Part shown: positions 35,219-46,061 of the stretch, piece after piece
Position numbering within the stretch: the first letter of the stretch is position 1
Layout: each line of letters begins with the position of its first letter
NCBI RefSeq assembly: GCF_022230925.1
Contig: NZ_JAKKFH010000009.1
Location: 186,001-250,000 of the forward strand
From: Micromonospora alfalfae
Lineage (GTDB): Bacteria; Actinomycetota; Actinomycetes; Mycobacteriales; Micromonosporaceae
Length of the DNA: 64,000 bases
Reading direction: 5' to 3'
The notes under the pieces: generated by a model
Seen by the model: the letters and a program-made list of their open reading frames with translations, nothing else
Databases searched by the model: none
What the model was told of the DNA's origin: nothing
Program-made: the position numbers and the translations under genes

Positions 35219-36820
35219 ATGCGAGTTCGTAGACTCGCCGCCTGGACCGCCCTCCCGCTCGCGGTGACGCTGGGCCTCGCGGCCTGCGGCAGCGGCGGAG
35301 ACGGTGGATCCGGTGGCAGCGACAGTTCGGTGGTCAGCATCCAGATCGCCGAGCCGAAGCACCTGGTTCCCACAAACACCACCGAGACGTCCGGATCGCA
35401 GGTGATCGCCGGCCTGTTCAGCCCGCTCGTCGACTACGACGCCCAGAACAAGCCGTACGAGGTCGCCGCGCAGTCGATCACCTCGTCCGACAACAAGGTC
35501 TGGACGATCAAGATCAAGGACGGCTTCACCTTCCACAACGGTGAGAAGGTCACGTCCCAGAACTACATCAACGCCTGGAACTACGGCGCGTACGCCCCGA
35601 ACGGTCAGGACACCAACCCCTTCTTCGAGAAGATCGCTGGTTACGCCGACCTGCAGGACAAGGCGCCGAAGGCCAAGGAGATGTCCGGCCTGAAGAAGGT
35701 CGACGACCTCACCTTCACAGTGACGCTCTCGGAGCCGTACATCGACTTCAAGACGACGCTGGGCTACAACGCGTTCTTCCCGATGCCGGACGCCGCGTTC
35801 TCGGCGCCGGGCGTGCTCAAGGACTCCTACGAGCAGGCGCCGATCGGGCAGGGCCCCTTCAAGATGAAGGGCACCTGGCAGCACGACAGCAAGATCGACG
35901 TCGAGCGCTACGACGCGTACCCGGGCGAGAAGCCGAAGGTCAAGAACATCGAGTTCCGGATCTACCAGCAGCTCACCGCGGCCTACGCGGACGTCCTGGC
36001 GGACAACCTGGACGTGCTGCCCACGATCCCGACCGAGAGCCTGAGCACCGCGCCGAGCGACCTGGGTGACCGGTACAAGACCAGCCCGATGTCGTCGTTC
36101 CAGTTCCTCGCGTTCCCGACGTTCGACAAGGACTACAGCAACCCGGACGTGCGCAAGGCCATCTCGATGGCGATCGACCGTGACGAGATCACCAAGTCGG
36201 TCTTCAAGGGTTCGCAGACGTCGGCGCGCTCCTTCGTCGCTCCGGTCCTGCCGGGCTACCGGGAGGACACCGCTGGCAAGGCCGCCGAGTTCAACCCGAC
36301 CGAGGCCAAGAAGCTCTACCAGGCCGCCGGCGGTCCGGCGAAGATCGTCATCTCGTACAACGGCGACGGCGGGCACAAGGACTGGGTCGACGCCACTGTC
36401 AACCAGCTCAAGGCCAACCTGGGCGTGGACGCGGTCGGCTCGGTCGAGCCGAAGTTCGCCGACCTGCTGACCAAGGTCGAGAAGAAGACGCCGGTGGGTG
36501 CGTTCCGGATGGGTTGGGTCATGGACTACCCGACCATGGAGGACTACCTCGGCCCGCTGTACAGCACGAACGGCTCGTCGAACTACTACGGCTACAGCAA
36601 CCCGGAGTTCGACAAGCTGGTCAAGGAGGGTTCCGCCGCCAAGACGCAGGACGAGGCGATCGCCAAGTACCAGCAGGCGGAGGACATCCTGGCCAAGGAG
36701 ATGCCGGTGATCCCGCTCCGCTTCGGCGAGAACGTGTTCGGCCACTCGTCCAAGGTCAAGAACGTGGAGATGGACCTGTTCCAGCGGGTCAACCTCGTCA
36801 AGATCGAAGCAGCCAGCTGA
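35219..36820 (+). CDS. Peptide ABC transporter substrate-binding lipoprotein, operon 1
   Basis: 533 residues. The signal peptide ends in a lipobox LGLAAC with Cys23, followed by a Gly/Ser linker, so it is a membrane-anchored lipoprotein. SBP_bac_5 features: PTNTTETSGSQVIAGLFSPL near the start, AQSITSSDNKVWTIKIKDGFTFHNGEKV, and RKAISMAIDRDEI. The family binds di- and oligopeptides or related compounds. A hairpin follows the gene, then two permeases and two ATPases. Its paralogue is at 58766-60406. Confidence 0.93.
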   Translation: MRVRRLAAWTALPLAVTLGLAACGSGGDGGSGGSDSSVVSIQIAEPKHLVPTNTTETSGSQVIAGLFSPLVDYDAQNKPYEVAAQSITSSDNKVWTIKIKDGFTFHNGEKVTSQNYINAWNYGAYAPNGQDTNPFFEKIAGYADLQDKAPKAKEMSGLKKVDDLTFTVTLSEPYIDFKTTLGYNAFFPMPDAAFSAPGVLKDSYEQAPIGQGPFKMKGTWQHDSKIDVERYDAYPGEKPKVKNIEFRIYQQLTAAYADVLADNLDVLPTIPTESLSTAPSDLGDRYKTSPMSSFQFLAFPTFDKDYSNPDVRKAISMAIDRDEITKSVFKGSQTSARSFVAPVLPGYREDTAGKAAEFNPTEAKKLYQAAGGPAKIVISYNGDGGHKDWVDATVNQLKANLGVDAVGSVEPKFADLLTKVEKKTPVGAFRMGWVMDYPTMEDYLGPLYSTNGSSNYYGYSNPEFDKLVKEGSAAKTQDEAIAKYQQAEDILAKEMPVIPLRFGENVFGHSSKVKNVEMDLFQRVNLVKIEAAS

Positions 36821-36829
36821 GCTGACCAT

Positions 36830-36876
36830 GGTGCGGGCCATCCGGGCGACGAAGCCCGGGTGGCCCGGACCGCACC
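36830..36876 (+). terminator. Hairpin between binding-protein and permease genes, operon 1
   Basis: GGTGCGGGCCATCCGGGC (36830-36847) pairs with a matching arm at 36854-36876 that carries a 3-base bulge and a G-U pair. No T-run. It starts 10 bases after the stop codon and probably acts as a partial terminator or 3'-end stabiliser. Confidence 0.6.
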
Positions 36877-37017
36877 ACCGGGGCCGGGCCGCAGCAGCGG
36901 ACCCGGCGTCGGTGGTGCCGGCTCCCCCGGGCCGGACGGAACGTCTCGGATATTTCGGGTACGACCAGAGATGCCGTCCTGCGACCCTTTCGCACATTTC
37001 CGGAGAGACTGCTAAGC

Positions 37018-37956
37018 ATGTTCCGCTACATCCTGCGGCGCCTACTGCAGATGGTCCTGGCGTTCTTCGGGACCACCCTGATCGTCTACGCGCTGACATT
37101 CGCCGGGCAGGGCGACCCGATCCAGGCGCTCGCCGGCGAACGGCCGGTGACGCCAGCGCAGCGGGCCTACCTGACCGAGAAGTACCACCTGGATGCCACT
37201 GGCGTCGGCGGCTTCTTCTACCGCTACTTCGACTACGTGAAGAACCTGCTCCAGGGCAACCTGGGCGAGTCACTCACCGGTCGGAACATCGGAGACATCC
37301 TTCAGCAGGCCTGGCCGGTCACAGTGCGGCTCGCGCTCATCGCGCTCGCTGTGGCGATCATCTTCGGCGTCACAGCCGGGGTGCTCGCGGGCATCCGCCG
37401 GGCCAGCATCTTCGACAACTCGACGCTGGTGCTGACCCTGCTGGTGCTGGGCATCCCGACCATCGTGCTGGCGCCGTTGGCGCAGTACTTCCTCGGCGTC
37501 AAGTGGCAGCTCTTCCCACCCACCGCCGGCTCGGACCCGACGTTCTACGCGCTCCTCCTGCCGGGCATCGTGCTCGGCTCGCTGTCGCTGGCCACCGCCC
37601 TACGACTCACCCGGGCCTCGGTGGCGGAGAACCTGCGCGCCGACTACGTCCGGACCGCCCGGTCAAAGGGCCTGGTCAAGCGGCGCATCGTCGTCGTCCA
37701 CGTGCTGCGCAACTCGCTGATCCCGGTGGTCACCTTCCTCGGTGTGGAACTGGGCAACCTGATGAGCGGCGCGATCATCACCGAGGGCGTCTTCAACATC
37801 CCCGGCGTGGGCTTCAACCTCTTCCGCGGCATCCGCACCGAGGACGGCCCCCTGGTGGTGGGCATCGTCAGCGTGCTCGTCGTGGTCTACCTGGTCTCGA
37901 ACCTGGTGGTGGACGTCCTGTACGCCGTACTCGACCCGAGGATCCGCTATGAGTGA
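37018..37956 (+). CDS. Peptide ABC transporter permease (DppB/OppB type)
   Basis: 312 residues with six helices. The N-terminus YILRRLLQMVLAFFGTTLIVY, the segment YHLDATGVGGFFYRYFDYVKNLLQGNLGESL, and the EAA-type coupling loop RADYVRTARSKGLVKRRIVVVHVLRNSLIP are typical. It forms the channel with the DppC-type subunit. The stop codon lies in TATGAGTGAG, which also holds the start of a 27-codon reading frame reaching the next gene. Confidence 0.93.
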   Translation: MFRYILRRLLQMVLAFFGTTLIVYALTFAGQGDPIQALAGERPVTPAQRAYLTEKYHLDATGVGGFFYRYFDYVKNLLQGNLGESLTGRNIGDILQQAWPVTVRLALIALAVAIIFGVTAGVLAGIRRASIFDNSTLVLTLLVLGIPTIVLAPLAQYFLGVKWQLFPPTAGSDPTFYALLLPGIVLGSLSLATALRLTRASVAENLRADYVRTARSKGLVKRRIVVVHVLRNSLIPVVTFLGVELGNLMSGAIITEGVFNIPGVGFNLFRGIRTEDGPLVVGIVSVLVVVYLVSNLVVDVLYAVLDPRIRYE

Positions 37957-38032
37957 GCGCAGCGAACGAATCATCAGCGCAGCGTGCTTGGGCTCTCATG
38001 CCGGCGCCGAGCGCAGCGAGGTGCAGGCATGA
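37949..38032 (+). CDS. 27-residue reading frame in an inserted repeat, bridging the two permease genes
   Basis: An ATG overlapping the upstream stop (ATGAGTGA) opens a frame that ends in TGA overlapping the ATG of the next permease, giving MSERSERIISA...GAERSEVQA. The DNA contains GAGCGCAGCGA twice, and the same 8 bases, ATGAGTGA, stand at both ends (37949 and 38029). In the paralogous operon the two permease genes join directly at a single ATGAGTGA. The frame may serve only to keep translation coupled; whether the peptide is made for a purpose is unknown. Confidence 0.5.
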   Translation: MSERSERIISAACLGSHAGAERSEVQA

Positions 38033-38985
38033 GTGACTTTGAGACCGTGGCGGCCACCGAGAACCAGGCCGCGCGACGTGGCCCCTCCGGGGAGCCGGGC
38101 ACGCCCAACCAGATCGGCGCCGCGCAGAAGCCCCGCAGCCTGGCCGGGGACGCCTGGCGTGACCTGCGCCGCAACCCGATCTTCTGGATCTCGCTGGCGC
38201 TGGTCGTCATCTTCAGCCTGATGGCGCTGTTCCCGGGGGTCTTCACCGCCAACAGCCCGAGCGACTGCCTGCTCTCCCGGCAGCACGCCGGGCCGTCCGG
38301 CGGGGCCATCTTCGGGTACGACTTCCAGGGCTGCGACACGTACTCCCGGGCGGTCTACGGCACCCGCGCGTCGCTGCTGGTCGGCGCGCTCGCCGCGCTC
38401 GGCACCGGCATCATCGCGCTGGTGATCGGCATGTTGGCCGGTTACTTCGGCCGCTGGGTCGACGCGGTGCTCTCCCGGGTGATCGACGTGGTGCTCGGCA
38501 TTCCGCTGCTGCTGGCCGCGATCGTGCTGCTCAAGCGGGTGTCCAGTGACAGCCAGTGGGCTCGGATCGGCGCTGTCGTCTTCGTGTTGGCTCTCCTTGG
38601 CTGGACCACCGCTGCCCGCGTGGTCCGGTCCTCGGTGATCACCGCGAAGGAGCAGGACTACGTCGCGGCGGCCCGGATGCTCGGCGCCGGCAACAGCCGG
38701 ATCATGTGGCGGCACATCCTGCCGAACTCGCTGGCCCCGGCGATCGTCGTACTGACCATCGCGCTCGGCTCGTTCATCGCGGCCGAGGCCACGCTCTCCT
38801 TCCTGGGCATCGGCCTGAAGGCGCCCACCATCTCCTGGGGTCAGGACATCGACACCGGCCGGATCCACATGCGGGAGGCGGCCACCCCGTTGATCGTCCC
38901 GTCGGCCTTCCTGGCGCTGACCGTGCTGGCGTTCATCATGCTCGGCGACGCGATCCGTGACGCCTTCGACCCGAAGCTGCGGTGA
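38029..38985 (+). CDS. Peptide ABC transporter permease (DppC/OppC type)
   Basis: 318 residues from the ATG at 38029. It has a 40-residue polar N-terminus, then GDAWRDLRRNPIFWISLALVVIFSLMALF, the OppC-N domain, and five more helices. The coupling loop is KEQDYVAAARMLGAGNSRIMWRHILPNSLAP. FLGIGLKAPTISWGQDI is a strong DppC/OppC signature. It pairs with the permease at 37018. Confidence 0.93.
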   Translation: MSDFETVAATENQAARRGPSGEPGTPNQIGAAQKPRSLAGDAWRDLRRNPIFWISLALVVIFSLMALFPGVFTANSPSDCLLSRQHAGPSGGAIFGYDFQGCDTYSRAVYGTRASLLVGALAALGTGIIALVIGMLAGYFGRWVDAVLSRVIDVVLGIPLLLAAIVLLKRVSSDSQWARIGAVVFVLALLGWTTAARVVRSSVITAKEQDYVAAARMLGAGNSRIMWRHILPNSLAPAIVVLTIALGSFIAAEATLSFLGIGLKAPTISWGQDIDTGRIHMREAATPLIVPSAFLALTVLAFIMLGDAIRDAFDPKLR

Positions 38986-38992
38986 GAACCTC

Positions 38993-40004
38993 ATGACCGT
39001 CAATCCAACTCCCGCCTCTGCCACACCAGAGGGCGGTCACCTGCTGGAGTTGCGGGACCTGCACGTCGAGTTCCGCACCAACGAGGGTGTCGCCCGGGTG
39101 ATCAACGGCGTGTCGTACCACCTGGACGCCGGCGAGACCCTTGCCGTGCTCGGCGAATCCGGCTCGGGTAAGTCGGTCACCGCCCAGGCGATCATGGGCA
39201 TCCTGGACACCCCGCCAGCGTTCGTCCGCTCCGGCCAGATCCTCTACCAGGGTGAGGACCTGCTGACCCGCTCCGAGGAGCAGCGGCGGCAGGTACGTGG
39301 CAAGGAGATCGCGATGATCTTCCAGGACGCGCTCTCCGCCCTCAACCCGGTGTTCCCGGTCGGCTGGCAGATCGGTGAGACGCTGCGCCAGCGCGCCGGC
39401 ATGTCCCGAGCCGACGCTCGACGTCGTGCCGTCGAACTGATGGATCTGGTCAAGATCCCGGGTGCCGCCAAGCGGATCGGCGACTACCCGCACCAGTTCT
39501 CCGGCGGCATGCGGCAGCGCGTCATGATCGCCATGGCGTTGGCGCTGGACCCGAAGGTGCTGATCGCCGACGAGCCCACCACGGCCCTCGACGTGACAGT
39601 GCAGGCCCAGATCATGGACCTGCTGGCCGACCTGCGCCGGGAACTCAACATGGCGATGATCCTGATCACCCACGACCTGGGTGTGGTCGCCGGTGTCGCG
39701 GACCGGATCGCTGTCATGTACGCCGGCCGGATCGTCGAACACGCCGACGTCCGCTCGCTCTACAAGGCGCCCGCCCACCCGTACACCAAGGGGTTGTTGG
39801 AGTCGATCCCGCGCCTGGACGTTCGCGGTCAGGAACTGTCGACGATCAAGGGGTTGCCGCCGAACCTGATGCGCATCCCGTCCGGCTGCCCGTTCCACCC
39901 CCGGTGCCCGTACGTCCAGCAGGTCTGCGTGGACGAGGTGCCGCACGACCTGGTCCTCGGCGACGGCCGGACCAGCGCTTGCCACTTCGCGCAGGAGGTC
40001 CGTG

Positions 40005-40024
<20 letters not shown>
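38993..40024 (+). CDS. Peptide ABC transporter ATP-binding protein (DppD type)
   Basis: 343 residues, start 7 bases after the permease stop. Walker [14 protein letters not shown], signature [15 protein letters not shown], Walker [17 protein letters not shown] and H-loop [14 protein letters not shown]. The C-terminal oligo-HPY domain has [15 protein letters not shown] (Cys-x5-Cys-x6-Cys) plus a final SACHF, a four-cysteine pattern that could bind a metal or iron-sulfur centre. Energises the two permeases with the next ATPase. Confidence 0.93.
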
Positions 40025-41042
<1,018 letters not shown>

Positions 41043-41055
41043 CGCCCCCGCGGTT

Positions 41056-41110
41056 GATCATGAAGTTATTGCCCTGACACGCCGACGTGCAGGGCAATAA
41101 CTTCATGATC
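41056..41110. repeat. Dispersed palindromic repeat between convergent genes
   Basis: 20-bp arms (41056-41075, 41091-41110) reading GATCATGAAGTTATTGCCCT with a 15-base loop containing GACACGCCG. Arms and loop match the copy in the AlkA domain read in reverse. Lies between the convergent genes ending at 41042 and 41153, where it could terminate both. Confidence 0.8.
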
Positions 41111-41152
41111 GACGGGGTCGAGCCGGGGGCCGGGGGGCCGGGGGGCCGGGGG

Positions 41153-42724
41153 TTAGTGGAAGAAGTGGCGGGTGCCGGTCAGGTACATGGTTACGTTGGC
41201 CTTCTTGGCCGCTTCGATGACTTCCTCGTCGCGGATGGAGCCGCCGGGCTGCACGATCGCGCGGACGCCGGCGTCGATGAGGATCTGCGGGCCGTCGGCG
41301 AACGGGAAGAACGCGTCCGAGGCGGCGACCGAGCCGCGCGCACGATCGGCGCCGGCGCGGGCGACCGCGAGCTGCGCCGAGTCGACCCGGTTGACCTGAC
41401 CCATGCCGACCCCGACGGTGGCGCCGTCCTTGGCGAGCAGGATCGCGTTGCTCTTCACCGCGCGGACCGCCCGCCAGGCGAACGCGAGGTCCCGCAGCAG
41501 TTCCTCGTCGGCGGCCTCGCCGGTCGCCAACTGCCAGTTGGCCGGGTCGTCGCCGGGGGCGTTCACCCGGTCGGCGACCTGGGCCAGCACGCCACCGGTC
41601 ACCTGCCGCACCTCCACCAGCGCCGGCGTCCACGCCGGTGCCCGCAGCAGCCGGATGTTCTTCTTGCCCTGCAACACGTCGACAGCACCCTCATCGAAGC
41701 CGGGGGCGACCAACACCTCGGTGAAGATCTCGGCGACCTGCCGGGCCAACTCGACCGAGACCGGCCGGTTGACAGCGATGACGCCGCCGTACGCCGACAC
41801 CGGGTCGCAGGCGTGCGCCAGGCGGTGCGCCTCGGCGACGTCCGCGCCGACAGCGATGCCGCACGGGTTGGCGTGCTTGATGATCGCCACCGCCGGCTGG
41901 TCGGCGAAGTCGTTCGCGGCCCGCCAGGCGGCGTCGGCGTCGACGTAGTTGTTGTACGACATTTCCTTGCCGTGCAACTGCTCGGCCTGGGCCAGCCCGG
42001 CCGGGGCGTCCGGGTCGGTGTAGAGCGCGGCGGCCTGGTGCGGGTTCTCGCCGTAGCGCAGCGCTGTCGACTTGCGCAGCGCCAGCCCCGCGAACTGCGG
42101 CCACGAGTCGTCGGCGGGTGCCAACTCCTTGGCGCACCACTGGGCCACCGCGACGTCGTACTCGGCGATGTCGGCGAACGCCCGGGCGGCCAGCGCGCGA
42201 CGCTGGGCCAGCGTGAAGCCACCCTCGCTGAGCGCGCCGATCAGCGCCGGGTAACCGGCCGGGTCGGTGAGCACGGCGACCGAGGCGTGGTTCTTGGCGG
42301 CGGCCCGCACCATGGCCGGGCCACCGATGTCGATCTGCTCCACGCACTCCTCGACGTCGGCGCCCGAGGCGACCGTCGCCTGGAAGGGGTAGAGGTTGGA
42401 GACCAGCAGGTCGAACGCCGCCACACCCAGCTCGTCGAGCTGCGTGACGTGGGAGTCCTTGCGCAGATCCGCCAGGAGACCCGCGTGCACCTTCGGGTGC
42501 AGGGTCTTCACCCGGCCGTCGAGCACCTCGGGGAACCCGGTCACCGTCTCCACCGGCGTCACCGGCACCCCGGCGGCGGCGATGGTGCCCGCCGTGCTGC
42601 CGGTGGACACGATCTCCACACCGGCCGCGTGCAGGGCCTGAGCCAGCTCGACCAGCCCGGTCTTGTCGTAGACGCTGACCAGCGCCCGCCTGATCGGGCG
42701 GCGCCCGTCCTGAGTGGGACTCAC
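41153..42724 (-). CDS. purH: Bifunctional AICAR transformylase / IMP cyclohydrolase
   Basis: 523 residues from a GTG overlapping the purN stop. The N-terminal MGS-like IMP cyclohydrolase domain opens [20 protein letters not shown], with [13 protein letters not shown] and [16 protein letters not shown]. The AICAR transformylase part has [14 protein letters not shown] and [11 protein letters not shown]. It carries out the last two steps of IMP synthesis using formyl-THF. Co-transcribed with purN. Confidence 0.95.
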   Translation of the reverse strand: MSPTQDGRRPIRRALVSVYDKTGLVELAQALHAAGVEIVSTGSTAGTIAAAGVPVTPVETVTGFPEVLDGRVKTLHPKVHAGLLADLRKDSHVTQLDELGVAAFDLLVSNLYPFQATVASGADVEECVEQIDIGGPAMVRAAAKNHASVAVLTDPAGYPALIGALSEGGFTLAQRRALAARAFADIAEYDVAVAQWCAKELAPADDSWPQFAGLALRKSTALRYGENPHQAAALYTDPDAPAGLAQAEQLHGKEMSYNNYVDADAAWRAANDFADQPAVAIIKHANPCGIAVGADVAEAHRLAHACDPVSAYGGVIAVNRPVSVELARQVAEIFTEVLVAPGFDEGAVDVLQGKKNIRLLRAPAWTPALVEVRQVTGGVLAQVADRVNAPGDDPANWQLATGEAADEELLRDLAFAWRAVRAVKSNAILLAKDGATVGVGMGQVNRVDSAQLAVARAGADRARGSVAASDAFFPFADGPQILIDAGVRAIVQPGGSIRDEEVIEAAKKANVTMYLTGTRHFFH

Positions 42725-43341
42725 GGAACCGTGACCTTCCTTCCGGTGATGGTCCAGCCTTCGCGGACCAGCCGACCGACCTGCTCGACGAGCTGGCGTC
42801 GCTCGGCTTCCTTGATGCGCTCGGTGAGCGTGTCGACGTCGTCGTCGTCCAGCACCGGCACCGCTACCTGCGCGACGATCGGCCCGGTGTCCATGCCGGC
42901 GTCGACGAAGAAGAGGGTGGCTCCGGTGAGCTTCACGCCGTAGGCGAGGGCGTCACGCGGGCCGTGGATGCCGGGAAACGCCGGCAGCAGCGTGTTGTGG
43001 GTGTTCAGGTAGCGGTCACCGAAGGCGGCGAGGAAGTGCGGGCCGACAAGCTTGAGGAAACCGGCGGAGATGACCAGGTCGGGCTGGTGCTTCGCGACGT
43101 GCGCGGTGAGCGCGCGGTCCCAGTCCTCCCGGGTGTCGTGGTCGCGGACCCGTTCGACGAAGGTCGGCACTCCCGCCGCGTCGGCCCGGTCCAGGCCCGC
43201 GATGCCGTCGCGGTCCGCGCCGACCGCGACCACCTGTGCGCCGTACGCGGGGTCGGCGGCGGCATCCAGCAGCGACTGAAGGTTGCTCCCGGAGCCGGAG
43301 ATGAGGACGACGATGCGGGCGACAGGCGCGGGCTCGGTCAC
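42721..43341 (-). CDS. purN: Phosphoribosylglycinamide formyltransferase
   Basis: 206 residues from a [19 protein letters not shown] binds the phosphoribosyl group, [13 protein letters not shown] and [20 protein letters not shown] hold the catalytic Asn and His, and [19 protein letters not shown] the Asp. It formylates GAR with 10-formyl-THF, step three of purine synthesis. The stop overlaps the purH start (4 bases). Confidence 0.95.
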   Translation of the reverse strand: MTEPAPVARIVVLISGSGSNLQSLLDAAADPAYGAQVVAVGADRDGIAGLDRADAAGVPTFVERVRDHDTREDWDRALTAHVAKHQPDLVISAGFLKLVGPHFLAAFGDRYLNTHNTLLPAFPGIHGPRDALAYGVKLTGATLFFVDAGMDTGPIVAQVAVPVLDDDDVDTLTERIKEAERRQLVEQVGRLVREGWTITGRKVTVP

Positions 43342-43631
43342 CGGGCCACCCTATCGGGCAGGTCAGGGACCCCCTTCGACCGGGCGGTGCGCCGATCTTC
43401 GACGGTGCCGACGTGCGTCGACCCGGTACGCTGCCGCTCGCTCGGGCCGAACGCCGCGCCGGCCCACACACCGCCACTGATCCGGCACACGAAGCGGTCG
43501 ACAAGGACCCTTTTGCCTGCTTTGGGAGACATGTCTTCCTGTTGCTGTACTGGGCTTTGGGAGGACTGACCGCGATCATGGATGGAAACAAAGAGCACCA
43601 ACTGACGGAACCAGTCCAAGGAGCTTCTCGA

Positions 43632-44186
43632 ATGCAGCCCGGTAACCCCGGTCAGGACCCGTACGGCCAGCAGCCCAACCAGGACCCGACCGCTCCCCAG
43701 CCGCCGGCCGCCCCGTACGGCCAGCAGCCCACCTCCGGCCAGCCGTACGGTCAGCAGCCGCAGGACCCGTACGCCGCGCCGCAGGCCCCGTACGGTCAGC
43801 AGCCCACCTCGGGGCAGCCGTACGGTCAGCAGCCGCCGCACCAGGACCCGTACGCGCAGCAGCAGCCCCCGTACGGCGCCAGCCCGACCTACCCGAACGC
43901 CGGGTACCCGCAGGCACAGGGGCAGAACAACACCCTCGGCCTGGTGGCGCTGATCCTCGGTATCGCGTCGATCCCTCTGGCCTGCTGCGCCATCCTGGGC
44001 ATCCCGGTCGGCATCGGGGCCCTGGTGACCGGCTACCTGGGCAAGCAGAAGGCTGACCAGGGGCAGGCCAGCAACGCCGGTCAGGCCAAGGCCGGCCTGA
44101 TCTGTGGTGCCGTCGGCGTCGCGCTCGGCATCATCTCGATCATCCTGAGCGTGGTGCTGAACGTCAACCTGCCCGCCCAGCCCTGA
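43632..44186 (+). CDS. DUF4190 membrane protein with QPYGQQP repeats
   Basis: 184 residues from the ATG at 43632, chosen for the AAGGAG 8 bases upstream; an upstream ATG at 43578 adds 18 residues without a binding site. Residues 1-95 are Pro/Gln/Tyr-rich with repeats of PYGQQPTSGQPYGQQP. Two transmembrane helices follow (TLGLVALILGIASIPLACCAIL and KAGLICGAVGVALGIISIIL), joined by GYLGKQKADQGQ, the DUF4190 pattern. Function unknown; the tail may self-associate at the membrane. Confidence 0.8.
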   Translation: MQPGNPGQDPYGQQPNQDPTAPQPPAAPYGQQPTSGQPYGQQPQDPYAAPQAPYGQQPTSGQPYGQQPPHQDPYAQQQPPYGASPTYPNAGYPQAQGQNNTLGLVALILGIASIPLACCAILGIPVGIGALVTGYLGKQKADQGQASNAGQAKAGLICGAVGVALGIISIILSVVLNVNLPAQP

Positions 44187-44201
44187 CGGGTTCGGATTCG
44201 A

Positions 44202-44233
44202 CGGGGCGCTCCGGGTTCACCCGGGGCGCCCCG
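44202..44233. terminator. Bidirectional terminator between DUF4190 and DUF6350 genes
   Basis: 14-bp stem CGGGGCGCTCCGGG with its complement (one G-U pair) and TTCA loop, 15 bases after the stop at 44186. The convergent gene ends at 44283. Confidence 0.75.
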
Positions 44234-44282
44234 CGCTCGTCTACCCGCTAGACCGCGGGTCAGTGGACGGGTGGCCGCGGCT

Positions 44283-45572
44283 CTACTGCGCGGGCCCGCG
44301 GGTCAGCGCCCGGGTGGCGGCGGCGCCGAGCAGCGCGCCGACAGCTATGACACCGGCCGCGACCGCCCCGACCTGCCAACCCACCGGCCCGACCTGGGCC
44401 AGCCGACCGGCGCCGAGCGGCCCACCGGAGACCGCCGCGGCCGCGCCGAGCACCACCCCGGCCACCGGCCCGGCCAGCACCGCCGGCGCCAGCAGCTCGG
44501 CCCAACGCTGCGCGGCCCGCTCCGGCACTGCGAGTCGAGCCACCCGCCGGGCGAGCAGCCAACCGGCGACCATCCCGGCCAGCACCGGCACCGCGAGCAG
44601 CAGGGCGCCGAAGCCGTCCACCGGGCCGCGCGGCAGGCCAGCGAGCAGCGGCACGGCCGGCAGCGCGCCGACCGACACCTCGCTGGTACGGACCGCGGTG
44701 TCCGTCCCCACCGCGAACCCCGGCCCGAGCAGGTAACTGGTCGACCAGACCGCCGCGTTGGGCGCGTACGCCACGCTGACAAGTGTGATGCCGGCCTGCC
44801 CGGCGACCCCGGTCCGGTACGCCCCGATCATGTCGGCCGCGTCGCCGCCGCCGGTGGCCACCGCCAGGCCGGCCGCGCCCGCGCCCGCACCGAGCAGCAG
44901 CAGCCCGGCCACCAGGCCGGTGCGAACGCCGTCGCGCACCGGGCCCGGAAGCCGGGTGACGAGCAGCCGGGTCACGGCGGTGATCCGGACCGCGCCGACC
45001 AGCGCGGCGAGCGTGCCGACCGCCGCGAACGTGGCGCCCGCCCGGATCAGCGACACATTCGGCCCACCCGTGCCGACCAGCACCGCCGCGAGCGCGCCGA
45101 GCAGCGCGTACGCCACACCGACCGCGACCGCGGCGAGCAGTGCCCGGCGCGGTGAGCGGGTGTCGCGGGCACCCATCGCGCGGCTGACGTGCACGCCGGC
45201 GCGGGTCAGCCGCCAGAGCGCGAGCACTGTCAGCGCCAGCGGGGCGAGCCCGAGCGGCCCGGTCTCGGTGTGCAGCGGCACGCCGTGCCCGAGCAGCCAG
45301 CCGGCCAGCGCGGTGCGCAGGGTGCCGGTCACTGTGGTGCCGTCCGCGCCGAGCTGCACCAGGCCGAGCACGATGGCGACCGGCAGGTAGGAGGTGAGGG
45401 CGGCCCAGCAGGCGGCCACCCCGGCGGCGACTGGCAACGGCGCCCGCCCGCGCGGCGACCCGCCCGCGCGAGGCGCGGGCACCCGCCGGGCCGGTGCGGC
45501 ACGGTCGACCGGCCGGTCGTCGGCGCTCACACCGCCGGGACGGCTGGGACGGTCAGGGGTGACGGGGGACAT
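44283..45572 (-). CDS. DUF6350 integral membrane protein
   Basis: 429 residues from the ATG at 45572. About 40 polar N-terminal residues precede ten or so hydrophobic helices (PVAIVLGLVQLGAD, LAPLALTVLALWRL and others), with GYRTG-like loop AADMIGAYRTGVAGQAGI and AVWSTSYLLGPGFAVGTDTAV, the latter a strong DUF6350 signature. In actinobacteria this gene commonly sits upstream of purN-purH, as here, though the DUF4190 gene intervenes on the other strand. Function unknown. Confidence 0.8.
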   Translation of the reverse strand: MSPVTPDRPSRPGGVSADDRPVDRAAPARRVPAPRAGGSPRGRAPLPVAAGVAACWAALTSYLPVAIVLGLVQLGADGTTVTGTLRTALAGWLLGHGVPLHTETGPLGLAPLALTVLALWRLTRAGVHVSRAMGARDTRSPRRALLAAVAVGVAYALLGALAAVLVGTGGPNVSLIRAGATFAAVGTLAALVGAVRITAVTRLLVTRLPGPVRDGVRTGLVAGLLLLGAGAGAAGLAVATGGGDAADMIGAYRTGVAGQAGITLVSVAYAPNAAVWSTSYLLGPGFAVGTDTAVRTSEVSVGALPAVPLLAGLPRGPVDGFGALLLAVPVLAGMVAGWLLARRVARLAVPERAAQRWAELLAPAVLAGPVAGVVLGAAAAVSGGPLGAGRLAQVGPVGWQVGAVAAGVIAVGALLGAAATRALTRGPAQ

Positions 45573-45772
45573 CCGCTCTACTCTGGCACGTCGCGCGGGC
45601 GGTGGCAGTCCGTTAACCCCTCCTAAGGTCGGCGAGTTCACCGAACCGACGTCCTGCCCACCCGGGCCGGTCTAGCCTCGGCCCTGAGGGGGCGCGAGTC
45701 GCCGCCACCCGGGACGGGCCCGCCGGTCGCGGTCCGGGCCGGCACGTCGCCCATTACCGCTCGGAGGACGCT

Positions 45773-46039
45773 GTGACGACGCCATACCCGCCTCCCCCAC
45801 CCCCACCGGCCCGGGGACGCGACCGCACCACCCTCTGGGGCGTGCTGGGCATCGTGCTGGGGCTGATCTGCTGCGGCATCTTCGGCATCGTCTTCGGCTA
45901 CCTGTCCATCCGCGACGCCCGGCGGTACGGGCAGTCGCCGCTGCTCGGTTACCTCGCCATCGCGTTCGGCGTGATCAACATCATCGGCGGGGCGATCCTG
46001 CGCTCGACCGGCAACTACCCGTTCTGGAACAACGACTGA
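45773..46039 (+). CDS. Small DUF4190-like membrane protein
   Basis: 88 residues from a GTG. A short proline-rich start (PYPPPPPPPARG), then two helices (LWGVLGIVLGLICCGIFGIVFGYLSI and LGYLAIAFGVINIIGGAIL), separated by RDARRYGQSPL. The layout is a short form of the protein at 43632. It lies divergent from the DUF6350 gene and ends at a shared terminator. Confidence 0.75.
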   Translation: MTTPYPPPPPPPARGRDRTTLWGVLGIVLGLICCGIFGIVFGYLSIRDARRYGQSPLLGYLAIAFGVINIIGGAILRSTGNYPFWNND

Positions 46040-46061
46040 CCAGCGCAGGGCGCGTGTACGC

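Noticed and set aside
35216..37273. 685-codon minus-strand frame opposite the binding-protein gene
   Set aside because: The plus strand encodes a lipoprotein with lipobox and family motifs; the antisense product is a Leu/Val/Arg-rich shadow.
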